Position numbers and translations under genes: made by a program
Assembly: GCA_036479115.1 (NCBI GenBank)
Contig: JAZGFD010000042.1
Location: forward strand, 1 to 52,141
DNA length: 52,141 nucleotides
Direction: 5' to 3'
DNA from: UBA7328 sp036479115
GTDB lineage: Bacteria > Bacteroidota > Bacteroidia > Chitinophagales > Saprospiraceae
Notes under the pieces: generated by a model
The model's database searches: none
Seen by the model: only the letters and a program-made list of their open reading frames with translations
Told to the model about the DNA's origin: nothing
Shown here: one piece after another, positions 34,979-44,313 of the stretch
Layout of the letters: every line of letters starts with the position of its first letter
Position numbering within the stretch: position 1 is the stretch's first letter

Positions 34979-35069
34979 CAAAACTTTTCTCGAAAGGTCG
35001 GGAAAATTATGTTTTGATTTGACAAAATGAGATAGGAAAATCCTTCTCAAAAGACAAGAAAAATTTAAT

Positions 35070-35143
35070 GCCAGTGTAGCTCAGTTGGCCAGAGCAGCTG
35101 ATTTGTAATCAGCATGTCGGGGGTTCGAATCCCTCCACTGGCT
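35070..35143 (+). tRNA. tRNA-Thr (anticodon TGT)
   Basis: 74 nt. Acceptor GCCAGTG pairs with CACTGGC, discriminator T. Anticodon stem GCTGA/TCAGC encloses loop TTTGTAA with anticodon TGT. T-arm GGGGGTTCGAATCCCTC. The CCA end is not encoded. First of four tRNAs before tuf. Confidence 0.97.
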
Positions 35144-35231
35144 CTTTATTTTCTTTGAATGATACATCTCATTATTAGAATGAAATTTGTACATGTCTTT
35201 TGAAAGGGATAAACTAATAAAAAATAAGTGC

Positions 35232-35314
35232 GGGGGCGCGCCGGAGCTGGAGAGCCGGGCCAGACTGTAAATCTGGTGACTACGTCTGAATAGGTTCGAT
35301 TCCTATCGCCCCCA
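35232..35314 (+). tRNA. tRNA-Tyr (anticodon GTA)
   Basis: 83 nt with a long variable arm, as for bacterial tRNA-Tyr. Acceptor GGGGGCG pairs with CGCCCCC, discriminator A. Anticodon stem CCAGA/TCTGG, loop CTGTAAA. CCA not encoded. Confidence 0.97.
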
Positions 35315-35402
35315 CTTTAAATTTTCTGAGGTTGAGAATAAGAAGGAGAATCCCTTAATAAGGAGTTGACTTTTTTGAGCCAAGAGATTTAGAAGATGTA
35401 TT

Positions 35403-35475
35403 GCGGGAGTAGCTCAGTTGGTAGAGCATCAGCCTTCCAAGCTGAGGGTCGCGGGTTCGAGTCTCGTCTCCCGCT
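35403..35475 (+). tRNA. tRNA-Gly (anticodon TCC)
   Basis: 73 nt. Acceptor GCGGGAG pairs with CTCCCGC, discriminator T. Anticodon stem TCAGC/GCTGA, loop CTTCCAA. CCA not encoded. Confidence 0.97.
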
Positions 35476-35561
35476 CACTTTATTTTTTTGGAAAGATCAA
35501 AAAAGTTTGAAAAGGGATAGTATTTGTCTTTAGATGAGATTATAAAACCGCTCTGACACTA

Positions 35562-35633
<72 letters not shown>

Positions 35634-35726
35634 CAATCATTAAATCATAAGATGAATTATCTTTGATATAAAAAAGAAAAAGCTTTTAGCTAATTATTTG
35701 ATAAACTTAATTTAAAATTATTCAAA

Positions 35727-36923
35727 ATGGCCAAGGAAACGTTTCAAAGAACGAAACCTCATGTTAATATTGGTACAATTGGTCACGTAGACCATGGTAA
35801 AACAACTTTAACTGCAGCAATTACAAGTGTATTATCAGAATCAGGACTTGCTGAAAAAAAAGGATATGATGCTATTGACGCTGCTCCTGAAGAAAAAGAA
35901 AGAGGTATTACAATAAATACCGCCCACGTAGAGTATGAGACAGAAAAGCGTCACTATGCCCACGTGGATTGCCCTGGTCACGCTGATTATGTGAAGAACA
36001 TGGTAACAGGAGCTGCACAGATGGATGGTGCTATTCTTGTTGTAGCTGCTACTGATGGACCTATGCCTCAGACAAGAGAGCACATTTTACTTTGTCGTCA
36101 AGTGGGTGTTCCAAAAATCGTTGTTTTTATGAATAAGGTTGATTTGGTAGATGACGAAGAGATGATAGAACTAGTGGAGATGGAAGTAAGAGAGCTTCTG
36201 GATCAATATGAATTTGATGGTGATGGTGTTTCTGTAATTCAAGGTTCTGCACTTAAAGCATTAGAAGGAGATGCTGATGCAAAAGCTCAAATTTTGGCAC
36301 TTATGGCAGCAGTGGATGCTGATATTCCACAGCCAGTGAGAGAAATAGATAAAGATTTCTTAATGCCAGTGGAGGATGTATTTTCTATTACAGGTAGAGG
36401 TACAGTAGCTACGGGTAGAATAGAAAGAGGTGTTATAAACACAGGAGATGGAGTAGAGATAGTAGGTATGATGTCAGCCAAGGAAAAACCTTTAACATCT
36501 ACAATTACAGGGGTAGAAATGTTTAGAAAAATACTTGAAAGAGGAGAGGCAGGTGATAATGCGGGTCTTCTTTTAAGAGGTATTGAAAAAGCAGATATTA
36601 AAAGAGGTATGGTAATTGTTAAACCAGGATCAGTTACTCCTCACGCTCATTTTAAGTGTGAAGTATACGTTTTGGGGAAGGATGAAGGAGGAAGACACAC
36701 ACCATTCTTTAATGGATATAGACCACAATTTTATTTCAGAACTACTGATGTAACAGGTGATGTAAATCTTCCAAGTGGTGTGGAGATGGTAATGCCTGGT
36801 GATAATGTATCTCTTGAAGTAAAATTGATTAATCCTATTGCGATGGAAAAAGGATTGAGATTTGCGATCCGAGAAGGTGGAAGAACAGTAGGTGCAGGGC
36901 AGGTGACGGAGATCATTTCCTAG
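35727..36923 (+). CDS. tuf: Translation elongation factor Tu
   Basis: 398 residues with an ATG start. G1 GHVDHGKTT (residues 18-26), effector-region ERGITINTAHVEYET, G3 DCPGH, G4 NKVDLVDD and G5 GSALKAL are all intact, followed by domains 2 (SITGRGTVATGRIERG) and 3 (FRTTDVTGDV). EF-Tu carries aminoacyl-tRNA to the ribosome as a GTP complex. The gene follows the tRNA-Thr/Tyr/Gly/Thr cluster and precedes tRNA-Trp and secE, the conserved bacterial arrangement. A G+C-rich hairpin follows the stop codon. Confidence 0.98.
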   Translation: MAKETFQRTKPHVNIGTIGHVDHGKTTLTAAITSVLSESGLAEKKGYDAIDAAPEEKERGITINTAHVEYETEKRHYAHVDCPGHADYVKNMVTGAAQMDGAILVVAATDGPMPQTREHILLCRQVGVPKIVVFMNKVDLVDDEEMIELVEMEVRELLDQYEFDGDGVSVIQGSALKALEGDADAKAQILALMAAVDADIPQPVREIDKDFLMPVEDVFSITGRGTVATGRIERGVINTGDGVEIVGMMSAKEKPLTSTITGVEMFRKILERGEAGDNAGLLLRGIEKADIKRGMVIVKPGSVTPHAHFKCEVYVLGKDEGGRHTPFFNGYRPQFYFRTTDVTGDVNLPSGVEMVMPGDNVSLEVKLINPIAMEKGLRFAIREGGRTVGAGQVTEIIS

Positions 36924-36968
36924 TCGATAAGTGACAGGAACAACTTAGGAATACATAAAAAATAATAG

Positions 36969-37001
36969 ATAAGCGGCCCTACTAAAAGTGGGGGCGCTTA
37001 T
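36969..37001 (+). terminator. Hairpin after tuf, possible terminator or processing site
   Basis: ATAAGCGGCCC pairs with GGGGGCGCTTAT (one bulged G) around a 10-nt loop. The tail is only weakly T-rich (TTGTCATTAAATTTTT), so partial termination or RNA processing between tuf and tRNA-Trp is as likely. Confidence 0.6.
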
Positions 37002-37047
37002 TTGTCATTAAATTTTTGGACAAAAGCAGTCCATTAAGTTTTGAAAT

Positions 37048-37120
37048 AGGAGAGTGGCTCAATTGGTAGAGCATCGGTCTCCAAAACCGAGGGTTGCAGG
37101 TTCGAGTCCTGTCTCTCCTG
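37048..37120 (+). tRNA. tRNA-Trp (anticodon CCA)
   Basis: 73 nt. Acceptor AGGAGAG pairs with CTCTCCT, discriminator G. Anticodon stem TCGGT/ACCGA, loop CTCCAAA. The following CAT shows that CCA is not encoded. Located between tuf and secE as in many bacteria. Confidence 0.97.
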
Positions 37121-37177
37121 CATTGTGCCTGACGGTTCTGGCATAGAGAGCTGAATTTGATAAAAAGAAAATTGCAA

Positions 37178-37366
37178 ATGGAATCTTTAATAGGGAATAT
37201 AAAAGAAAGCTACAATGAACTAGTGCACAAAGTGACTTGGCCTACTGTAGCAGCACTTTTGAGCAGTACTCGAGTAGTCTTGATAGGAAGCGTCATTATC
37301 GCCCTTATCATTTTTCTGATGGACGGTATAGCAAGTAATTTCCTTAAATGGGTATATGACCTTTGA
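37178..37366 (+). CDS. secE: Preprotein translocase subunit SecE
   Basis: 62 residues from the ATG at 37178; an in-frame TTG at 37157 would add seven residues and is less likely. The conserved cytoplasmic helix NELVHKVTWPT precedes one transmembrane segment (about residues 30-50: VVLIGSVIIALIIFLM). This is the short single-span SecE, which clamps SecY. nusG follows at 18 bp, as expected. Confidence 0.93.
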   Translation: MESLIGNIKESYNELVHKVTWPTVAALLSSTRVVLIGSVIIALIIFLMDGIASNFLKWVYDL

Positions 37367-37384
37367 TCTTAATTATAAACACTG

Positions 37385-37933
37385 ATGTCAGATAATACAA
37401 GATGGTATTCTCTTCGCGTGATAAGCGGTAAAGAGAGAAAGATAAAGGAACGGATAGAACTGGAGATACAAAGATCCAAGTGGGGCGAAGTGGTTACAAA
37501 AATAATTGTGCCATCAGAAAAGGTCTATAAAATCAGGAATGGAAAGAAGGTGATTTTAGAGAGAAACATCCTTCCAGGCTATATTTTAGTAGAAGCTGAT
37601 GCTAAGAAATTTTCTTCGGAAATGGTGCAAGGAATAACGAGCATTCCGAATGTAATCCACTTCTTAGGAAAGATGAAGCCTATTGCAATGCAAGAATCCG
37701 AAGCAAACAGAATGCTCGGGAAAGTGGATGAATCTCAAGAATCAGGAGAAGCTCTTATTGAGCCTTTTATTGTAGGCGAATCAGTGAAAATTGTTGATGG
37801 CCCCTTCAATGAATTTTTGGGCGATATTAAAGAAGTGAACGAAGAGAAGAAAAAATTAAAAGTAATAGTAAAAATATTTGGTAGGGGAACAGAGGTGGAG
37901 TTGAATTTTATGCAAGTAGAAAAACAGTCTTAA
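37385..37933 (+). CDS. nusG: Transcription termination/antitermination protein NusG
   Basis: 182 residues with an ATG start. The N-terminal NGN domain (WYSLRVISGKERKIKERIE; VPSEKVYKIRNGKK; NILPGYILVEAD) and C-terminal KOW domain (VGESVKIVDGPFNEFLGDI) are complete. NusG binds RNA polymerase and links it with Rho or the ribosome. Length is normal. It lies between secE (18 bp) and rplK (9 bp), so it is in one transcription unit. Confidence 0.96.
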   Translation: MSDNTRWYSLRVISGKERKIKERIELEIQRSKWGEVVTKIIVPSEKVYKIRNGKKVILERNILPGYILVEADAKKFSSEMVQGITSIPNVIHFLGKMKPIAMQESEANRMLGKVDESQESGEALIEPFIVGESVKIVDGPFNEFLGDIKEVNEEKKKLKVIVKIFGRGTEVELNFMQVEKQS

Positions 37934-37942
37934 TAAGAAGAT

Positions 37943-38389
37943 ATGGCAAAAGAAATCGAAGGATTCGTAAAATTGCAAGTAAGAGGTGGGCAAGCAAACC
38001 CAGCACCTCCCGTAGGCCCAGCACTTGGTGCTAAGGGGTTGAACATTATGGAATTTTGCAAAAGATTTAATGCAAAAAGTCAGGAAAGTCAAGGTAAATT
38101 GTTACCAGTAGTAATTACAATATTTAAGGATAAGTCTTTTGATTTTGTTATTAAAACTGTTCCAGCTGCAGTGCAATTATTGGAAGCCGCCAAAGTAAAA
38201 AGTGGCTCTGCTGAATCTAACAGAGAAAAAGTGGGTAAGGTAACTTGGGATCAAGTAAAAGACATAGCGGAGAACAAGATGGCTGATCTGAATGCATTTT
38301 CAATAGAATCTGCCATGAAAATGATAGCGGGAACAGCTAGAAGTGCTGGCATCACTATAAGCGGCAAAGCGCCTTGGGAAACAGTATAA
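37943..38389 (+). CDS. rplK: 50S ribosomal protein L11
   Basis: 148 residues with an ATG start. The N-terminal proline-rich QANPAPPVGPALGAKGLN and the C-terminal rRNA-binding domain (SAMKMIAGTARSAGITI) are conserved. L11 forms the GTPase-associated centre with L10/L12. rplA follows after 63 bp. Confidence 0.97.
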   Translation: MAKEIEGFVKLQVRGGQANPAPPVGPALGAKGLNIMEFCKRFNAKSQESQGKLLPVVITIFKDKSFDFVIKTVPAAVQLLEAAKVKSGSAESNREKVGKVTWDQVKDIAENKMADLNAFSIESAMKMIAGTARSAGITISGKAPWETV

Positions 38390-38452
38390 TGAAACTATAA
38401 TTAGGGAGCTCGAAATTAATTAAGAGCGCTAATACCTTTAAAATTAATATGA

Positions 38453-39145
38453 ATGGCAAAACTTACAAAAAAACGTAAAGCAGCAGAGGCGAAGCTTGAA
38501 GAAGGGAAATTGTATCCCGTATCTGAAGCAATGTCTCTTATTAAAGAAGTCAATTGCACCAAATTTGATGCATCAGTTGATCTTCATATACACTTAGGTG
38601 TAGACCCTAAAAAGGCAGACCAAGCCATAAGAGGGACTGTTACACTTCCTAATGGTACAGGTAAAACTAAGAGTGTACTTGTACTTTGTACTCCTGATAA
38701 AGAGCAAGAAGCTAAGGATGCAGGGGCGGATCATGTGGGTCTGAAAGAGTATATTGATAAAATCCAAAAAGGATGGACAGACGTTGATGTAATTATTGCA
38801 TCACCTAGTGTCATGGCCCAAGTAGGAAAAATTGGCCGTATTTTAGGCCCAAGAGGATTAATGCCAAACCCTAAATCAGGAACAGTTACACCAAATGTAG
38901 GTGCAGCAGTGACTGATGTCAAAGGAGGAAAGGTGGCATTTAGAGTAGATAAATATGGTATCATTCATTCTGCAATAGGAAGAGTGAGTTTTACATCTGA
39001 AAAATTGACAGAGAATGTGATGGAACTCGTTTCTATTCTGAATAAGATGAAACCGGCAAGTGCGAAAGGGATTTATCTCAAATCTGTATCAGTGGCGTCT
39101 ACAATGAGTCCAGGAATTTTTATTGATCCAAAAAGCTTAAACTAA
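38453..39145 (+). CDS. rplA: 50S ribosomal protein L1
   Basis: 230 residues with an ATG start. Signature GRILGPRGLMPNPKSGTVT (about residues 126-144) and the N-terminal FDASVDLHIHLGVDPKK are conserved. L1 forms the ribosome stalk at the E site and, in many bacteria, represses its own rplK-rplA mRNA. The 63-bp rplK-rplA gap has only a weak 4-bp hairpin, so an autoregulatory site cannot be asserted. Confidence 0.97.
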   Translation: MAKLTKKRKAAEAKLEEGKLYPVSEAMSLIKEVNCTKFDASVDLHIHLGVDPKKADQAIRGTVTLPNGTGKTKSVLVLCTPDKEQEAKDAGADHVGLKEYIDKIQKGWTDVDVIIASPSVMAQVGKIGRILGPRGLMPNPKSGTVTPNVGAAVTDVKGGKVAFRVDKYGIIHSAIGRVSFTSEKLTENVMELVSILNKMKPASAKGIYLKSVSVASTMSPGIFIDPKSLN

Positions 39146-39151
39146 GGACTA

Positions 39152-39676
39152 ATGACAAAAACAGAAAAAGCAGCTCAAATAGAAGAGCTAAAAAATAAAT
39201 TTGACGCTAATCCTTATTTCTACATCACTGATTCATCTACACTTACCGTAGCACAGATTAATGGATTAAGGGGTCTTTGTTTTGAACAAGATATTGAGAT
39301 TGTAGTAGTTAAGAATTCTTTAGCAATAAAGGCTTTGGAGTCACTTCCTGCAGATAAAGGATATTCGGCGTTGTATGATGCATTAAAAGGCCCTACAACT
39401 TTAATGTTCTCTGATGTGGCAAGTAAACCTGCCAAAGTGATACAAGAGTTTAGAAAAAAACATGAAAAGCCTGTATTAAAAGTTGCTTATATAGAGTCAG
39501 CTATTTATGAAGGTGATAATCAAGTAGATGCATTAGCGGCATTGAAGTCAAAAGAAGACCTCATTGGCGATGTGTTATTACTGTTACAATCTCCGATCAA
39601 GAATGTTATGGGTTCATTGAACTCAGGTGGCAATACGATTTCAGGATTGTTAAAAGCTCTAGAACAAAGAGTTTGA
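39152..39676 (+). CDS. rplJ: 50S ribosomal protein L10
   Basis: 174 residues with an ATG start, six bases after rplA. The N-terminal domain has FYITDSSTLTVAQINGLRG and VVVKNSLAIKALE; the C-terminal helix (NTISGLLKALEQRV) binds L7/L12 dimers. The very short gap to rplA leaves no room for the separate L10 leader known from enteric bacteria. Confidence 0.96.
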   Translation: MTKTEKAAQIEELKNKFDANPYFYITDSSTLTVAQINGLRGLCFEQDIEIVVVKNSLAIKALESLPADKGYSALYDALKGPTTLMFSDVASKPAKVIQEFRKKHEKPVLKVAYIESAIYEGDNQVDALAALKSKEDLIGDVLLLLQSPIKNVMGSLNSGGNTISGLLKALEQRV

Positions 39677-39982
39677 GGTTATTAAATAATTTATTGTTAC
39701 ATGTTTTGCAAAGCATTGCTTATTCATTTTTATGTATAAACAAGTCTTTATTGTGTTACCACAATGTAGGATTTGATCCTCAAAACTTGCTTGATTGCCA
39801 GGCAGGTATCAGCTATTTATCGACTCATCACTATGGTGATGTATCTACAAAAGAGTTTTGGATTGAGAATCAATTATTTGCGACTAAATTTAACAAATAT
39901 ATTTAAACAACTTCATTTAATAAGGCTTCCAAGTATTCAACATAAAGTGAGCCATTTTTTAACATTATTAAAATTAAAAACA
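39677..39982. other. 306-bp rplJ-rplL intergenic region
   Basis: Unusually long for adjacent genes of one ribosomal stalk complex. It is AT-rich and has short open frames on the plus strand without family similarity or plausible starts. I see no strong hairpin. A promoter or leader for rplL may lie here, which would allow the extra L7/L12 copies needed per ribosome; this is inference. Confidence 0.5.
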
Positions 39983-40363
39983 ATGGCAGATTTAAAAAAA
40001 ATTGCAGATCAGTTGGTAAATCTTACTGTTAAAGAAGTAAGTGAATTAGCTGACATTCTTAAAGACGAACATGGTATTGAGCCTGCAGCTGCAGCTGTAG
40101 CCGTTGCTGCAGGGCCTGCAGCCGATGGTGATGCTGGAGGTGCCGCAGAAAAAACTGAATTTGATGTTGTATTAAATTCTAGTGGTGCCGCTAAACTTAA
40201 AGTCGTTAAGGAGGTTAAACAGTTACTAGGTATTGGTCTTAAAGAAGCTAAAGATTTAGTGGATAGCGCTCCTTCAACTATTAAAGAAGGAGTTGCAAAA
40301 GAGGAGGCTGAGTCTATTAAGGCTGCTTTGACTGAAGTAGGGGCTGATGTGGAGTTAAAGTAA
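39983..40363 (+). CDS. rplL: 50S ribosomal protein L7/L12
   Basis: 126 residues from the ATG at 39983 (MADLKKIADQLVNLTVKE); an in-frame upstream extension is unrelated to L12 and is rejected. N-terminal dimerisation domain, Ala/Gly-rich hinge (about 38-58), and a C-terminal factor-binding domain with KLKVVKEVKQLLGIGLKEAK and LVDSAP. It forms the multi-copy stalk that recruits EF-Tu and EF-G. A strong hairpin separates it from rpoB. Confidence 0.97.
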   Translation: MADLKKIADQLVNLTVKEVSELADILKDEHGIEPAAAAVAVAAGPAADGDAGGAAEKTEFDVVLNSSGAAKLKVVKEVKQLLGIGLKEAKDLVDSAPSTIKEGVAKEEAESIKAALTEVGADVELK

Positions 40364-40412
40364 TTCTACATTAAGATGATATGCGTGTGGTAGCGCCTAT
40401 TGTACAAAGAAA

Positions 40413-40450
40413 AAAGGCTTAGACGAGTAGCAATATTCGACTAAGCCTTT
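40413..40450 (+). promoter_or_regulatory. Strong hairpin in the rplL-rpoB gap, attenuator-like
   Basis: AAAGGCTTAGACGA pairs with TCGACTAAGCCTTT (A/A mismatch in the stem, ~10-nt loop). The trailing bases are CACCGTTTGA, so there is no proper T-run beyond the stem's own TTT. Its position matches the partial terminator between rplL and rpoB in enteric bacteria, which lowers rpoBC relative to ribosomal protein output. Confidence 0.65.
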
Positions 40451-40491
40451 CACCGTTTGAATTGACTACATCAAATAAAATAAAAATTTTA

Positions 40492-43400
40492 ATGGCATCC
40501 AACGGAACCGTGCAACATCAAAGACCCGAAAGGATTAAATTCGGGAAAATTAAACTTTCTTCACAATACCCTGATTTATTAGAAATTCAGCTAAAGTCTT
40601 TCAGGGAGTTTTTTCAACTAGAAACTACTCCTGAAAATAGAGGACATGAAGGTTTATATAGGGTATTCCAAGAGAATTTTCCAATCACTGATGCGCGAAA
40701 CATCTTTGTTCTGGAATTTCTTGATTATTTCATTGACCCACCTCGTTATGCCATTCCAGAATGCATGGAGCGTGGACTGACTTACAGTGTGCCTTTAAAG
40801 GCAAAACTTAGGCTGTCATGTAATGATGAAGAACATGTAGATTTCCAAACTATTGTTCAAGACGTGTTTCTTGGCAATATTCCATACTTGACCCCAAAAG
40901 GAAATTTTGTCATCAATGGTGCTGAACGTGTGGTTGTATCTCAACTTCACAGATCACCAGGTGTATTTTTTAGCCAAACATTCCACCCTAACGGAACTAA
41001 GATTTACTCAGCTAGAGTAATTCCCTTCAAAGGGGCATGGATGGAGTTTGCTACTGATATTAATAATGTAATGTTTGCCTACATAGACAGGAAGAAAAAA
41101 TTTCCTGTAACTACATTATTAAGAGCTATTGGATTTGATTCAGATAGGGATATTTTAAACATTTTTGGTCTTTCTGAAGAACTTAATGCTGATTCTAAAA
41201 CGCTTAAAAAGTCTATTGGAAGAAGACTAGCTGCCAGAGTTTTGAGAAAATGGACAGAAGACTTTGTAGATGAAGATACAGGTGAAGTAGTAACTATCGA
41301 AAGGAATGAGATTATATTAGAAAGAGAGGTTGTACTGGATGAAGAGAACGTGAAGTTGATAGAAGAGGCTGATGTTGACATGATAATTCTACAAAAGGAA
41401 GGATTAGATGAAGATTTTAGTATCATATATAATACCTTACAAAAGGATCCATCGAGTTCAGAAATAGAAGCTGTTCAGCATATATATCGTCAGCTTAGAG
41501 GCACTGATCCCCCTGATGAGGATACTGCCAGAGGTATCATTGATAAATTATTTTTCTCTGACAAGAGGTATAATTTAGGTGAAGTAGGAAGATACAAGAT
41601 TAATAGAAAATTGGGTCTATCCATCGATAATGACATTCTAGTTTTAACCAAGGATGACATTATTTTGATAGTGAAATACTTGGTGTCATTGATTAATCAA
41701 AAGGCTGAACTCGATGATATTGATCATTTGAATAACAGAAGAATAAGAACAGTAGGAGAACAACTTTATGCACAATTTGGAGTAGGACTAGCCAGAATGG
41801 CACGTACTATTAGAGAGCGTATGAATGTGAGGGATAATGAGGTTTTCACACCGATTGATTTGATTAATGCTAGGACTTTGTCTTCGGTAATCAATTCATT
41901 CTTTGGAACATCTCAACTATCTCAATTTTTAGATCAAACCAATCCTCTTTCTGAAATTACACATAAAAGAAGAATTTCTGCTTTAGGGCCTGGAGGTTTA
42001 TCTAGAGAAAGAGCAGGTTTTGAGGTGAGAGATGTACATTATTCTCATTACGGAAGATTGTGCACAATTGAGACACCAGAGGGGCCAAACATTGGGCTTA
42101 TCTCTACACTTTGTGTGCATGCCAAAGTGAATAAAATGGGATTTCTTGAAACACCATATAGAAAAGTGATAGAAGGAAAAGTAGACATGGAGAATGATGC
42201 TGAATATCTATCAGCAGAAGGAGAAGATTATAAAAAAATTGCTCAAGCAAATGCTCCTTTAGATGGAAAAGGAAATTTCCTTTCAGATAGAATTAAGTGT
42301 AGAGAGCATGGTGATTTTCCTATTTTGGCTCCTGTTGATATAGAATATATGGATGTTGCACCAAATCAGATAGTAGGTGTATCAGCATCCTTGATTCCAT
42401 TTTTAGAAAATGATGATGCTAACAGAGCTCTGATGGGTTCTAACATGCAACGACAGGCAGTGCCATTAGTAAAACCAAGTAGCCCTATTGTAGGTACAGG
42501 TATTGAATCAAAGGTTGCCGAAGATTCTAGAATATTAGTAAATGCAGAAGGAGATGGAACGGTAGAATATGTAGATTCCAGACAGATTATTATTAAGTAT
42601 GATCGTACTGAAAATGATGATTTGGTGAGTTTTGAAGATAATGTAAAAACTTATGATCTTATAAAATTTAGAAGGACGAATCAAGGATCATGTATTAACC
42701 TCAAGCCAATTGTAGTAAAAGGTCAAAGAGTTAGTAAAGGAAGTCTTTTGTGTGATGGTTATGCCACTGAAAAAGGAGAATTGGCTCTTGGTCAAAATCT
42801 TCAAGTGGCCTTCATGCCATGGAAAGGATATAATTTTGAGGATGCCATTGTATTATCTGAAAGGGTAGTGAGGGAAGATGTATTTACTTCGCTTCATATA
42901 GAAAGTTTTGAGCTAGATGTAAGAGATACTAAGTTGGGAGAAGAAGAACTGACGAATGATATCCCTAATGTAAGCGAAGAAGCGACGAAAGACTTGGATG
43001 AAAATGGTATTATAAGGACGGGTGCATGGGTGAAAGAAGGCGATATTCTCATTGGAAAAATTACACCAAAAGGAGAAAGTGATCCTACTCCAGAAGAAAA
43101 GTTATTGAGGGCAATATTCGGCGATAAAGCTGGTGATGTAAAAGATGCATCACTCAAGGCATCACCATCCACTCGAGGTGTGATAATTGAAAAGAGATTA
43201 TTTGCAAGAGCGAAGAAAGATAAGTATCAGAAAGTACAGGAAAAAGAGTTGTTGTCAAAACTAGAAGATCGTCACATGGTAGTGATGAATGAACTTAAAA
43301 TAGTTCTAATTGACAAACTTATGGTTCTCTTAAAAGGAAAAACTTCTAATGGAGTCAACAACATTTATAATGAAGAACTGATACCTAAGGGTACAAGATT

Positions 43401-44313
43401 TTCAAATAAGGTGTTTAAAAATCTTGAGTTACCACAGATTGATTATTCTGGATGGACTAATGATGATAAGCTTAATTCATTAATAGCCACGTTACTTCAC
43501 AACTTCAGTATTAAGGTAAATGAGGAAGTTGGGCGATTTAAAAGAGCAAAATTTAATGTCAGCATCGGAGATGAACTACCTGCTGGTGTACTCAAATTGG
43601 CCAAGGTATACATGGCTAAGAAGAGAAAACTAAAGGTAGGTGATAAGCTTGCAGGAAGACATGGTAACAAAGGGATTGTGGCAAAAATAGTGAGAGATGA
43701 GGATATGCCTTTTTTAGAAGACGGAACACCAGTAGATATTGTACTTAATCCGCTTGGAGTGCCATCAAGGATGAACATCGGGCAGATATTTGAAACTGTG
43801 TTGGGATGGGCAGGTAAGAAATTAGGGGTCAAATTTTCAACACCAATATTTGATGGAGCTTCATTAGAAGAGATTGACGAATACGTACAGAAAGCAGATT
43901 TGCCAAAGTTTGGTCAAACATTCCTATATGATGGAGAAACAGGTGATAAATTTCACCAACAAGCAACTGTAGGTGTGATCTATATGCTTAAGCTTTCTCA
44001 TATGGTGGATGATAAGATGCATGCAAGGTCAATCGGGCCTTACTCTTTGATTACACAACAACCATTAGGAGGTAAAGCACAGTTTGGAGGACAGCGGTTT
44101 GGTGAGATGGAAGTATGGGCGCTAGAGGCATTTGGAGCTTCACACATCTTAAGAGAACTTTTGACGATTAAGTCTGATGATATTACAGGTAGAGCGAAAG
44201 CATATGAGGCCATAGTAAAAGGTGAAAACCTTCCAGAACCGAATATTCCGGAATCATTTAATGTTTTGATTCATGAATTGAGAGGTTTGGCTCTCGATGT
44301 AAAGTTTGATTAG
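40492..44313 (+). CDS. rpoB: DNA-directed RNA polymerase subunit beta
   Basis: 1273 residues from the ATG at 40492 (MASNGTVQHQRPERIKFGKI); an in-frame TTG at 40462 adds ten residues without similarity and is rejected. Conserved blocks are the rifampicin region (FFGTSQLSQFLDQTNPLSE, then THKRRISALGPGGL), ETPEGPNIGLI, GRHGNKGIVAKI and the C-terminal GGKAQFGGQRFGEMEVW. Residues that usually mutate in rifampicin resistance (Asp, His and Ser equivalents of 516, 526 and 531) look wild type. The subunit binds rpoC's product to form the catalytic core. rpoC follows after 197 bp. Confidence 0.97.
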   Translation: MASNGTVQHQRPERIKFGKIKLSSQYPDLLEIQLKSFREFFQLETTPENRGHEGLYRVFQENFPITDARNIFVLEFLDYFIDPPRYAIPECMERGLTYSVPLKAKLRLSCNDEEHVDFQTIVQDVFLGNIPYLTPKGNFVINGAERVVVSQLHRSPGVFFSQTFHPNGTKIYSARVIPFKGAWMEFATDINNVMFAYIDRKKKFPVTTLLRAIGFDSDRDILNIFGLSEELNADSKTLKKSIGRRLAARVLRKWTEDFVDEDTGEVVTIERNEIILEREVVLDEENVKLIEEADVDMIILQKEGLDEDFSIIYNTLQKDPSSSEIEAVQHIYRQLRGTDPPDEDTARGIIDKLFFSDKRYNLGEVGRYKINRKLGLSIDNDILVLTKDDIILIVKYLVSLINQKAELDDIDHLNNRRIRTVGEQLYAQFGVGLARMARTIRERMNVRDNEVFTPIDLINARTLSSVINSFFGTSQLSQFLDQTNPLSEITHKRRISALGPGGLSRERAGFEVRDVHYSHYGRLCTIETPEGPNIGLISTLCVHAKVNKMGFLETPYRKVIEGKVDMENDAEYLSAEGEDYKKIAQANAPLDGKGNFLSDRIKCREHGDFPILAPVDIEYMDVAPNQIVGVSASLIPFLENDDANRALMGSNMQRQAVPLVKPSSPIVGTGIESKVAEDSRILVNAEGDGTVEYVDSRQIIIKYDRTENDDLVSFEDNVKTYDLIKFRRTNQGSCINLKPIVVKGQRVSKGSLLCDGYATEKGELALGQNLQVAFMPWKGYNFEDAIVLSERVVREDVFTSLHIESFELDVRDTKLGEEELTNDIPNVSEEATKDLDENGIIRTGAWVKEGDILIGKITPKGESDPTPEEKLLRAIFGDKAGDVKDASLKASPSTRGVIIEKRLFARAKKDKYQKVQEKELLSKLEDRHMVVMNELKIVLIDKLMVLLKGKTSNGVNNIYNEELIPKGTRFSNKVFKNLELPQIDYSGWTNDDKLNSLIATLLHNFSIKVNEEVGRFKRAKFNVSIGDELPAGVLKLAKVYMAKKRKLKVGDKLAGRHGNKGIVAKIVRDEDMPFLEDGTPVDIVLNPLGVPSRMNIGQIFETVLGWAGKKLGVKFSTPIFDGASLEEIDEYVQKADLPKFGQTFLYDGETGDKFHQQATVGVIYMLKLSHMVDDKMHARSIGPYSLITQQPLGGKAQFGGQRFGEMEVWALEAFGASHILRELLTIKSDDITGRAKAYEAIVKGENLPEPNIPESFNVLIHELRGLALDVKFD

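Noticed and set aside
39673..39906. Short open frames in the rplJ-rplL gap, including an upstream extension of rplL
   Set aside because: They have no family similarity, and the rplL extension precedes the canonical L7/L12 N-terminus.
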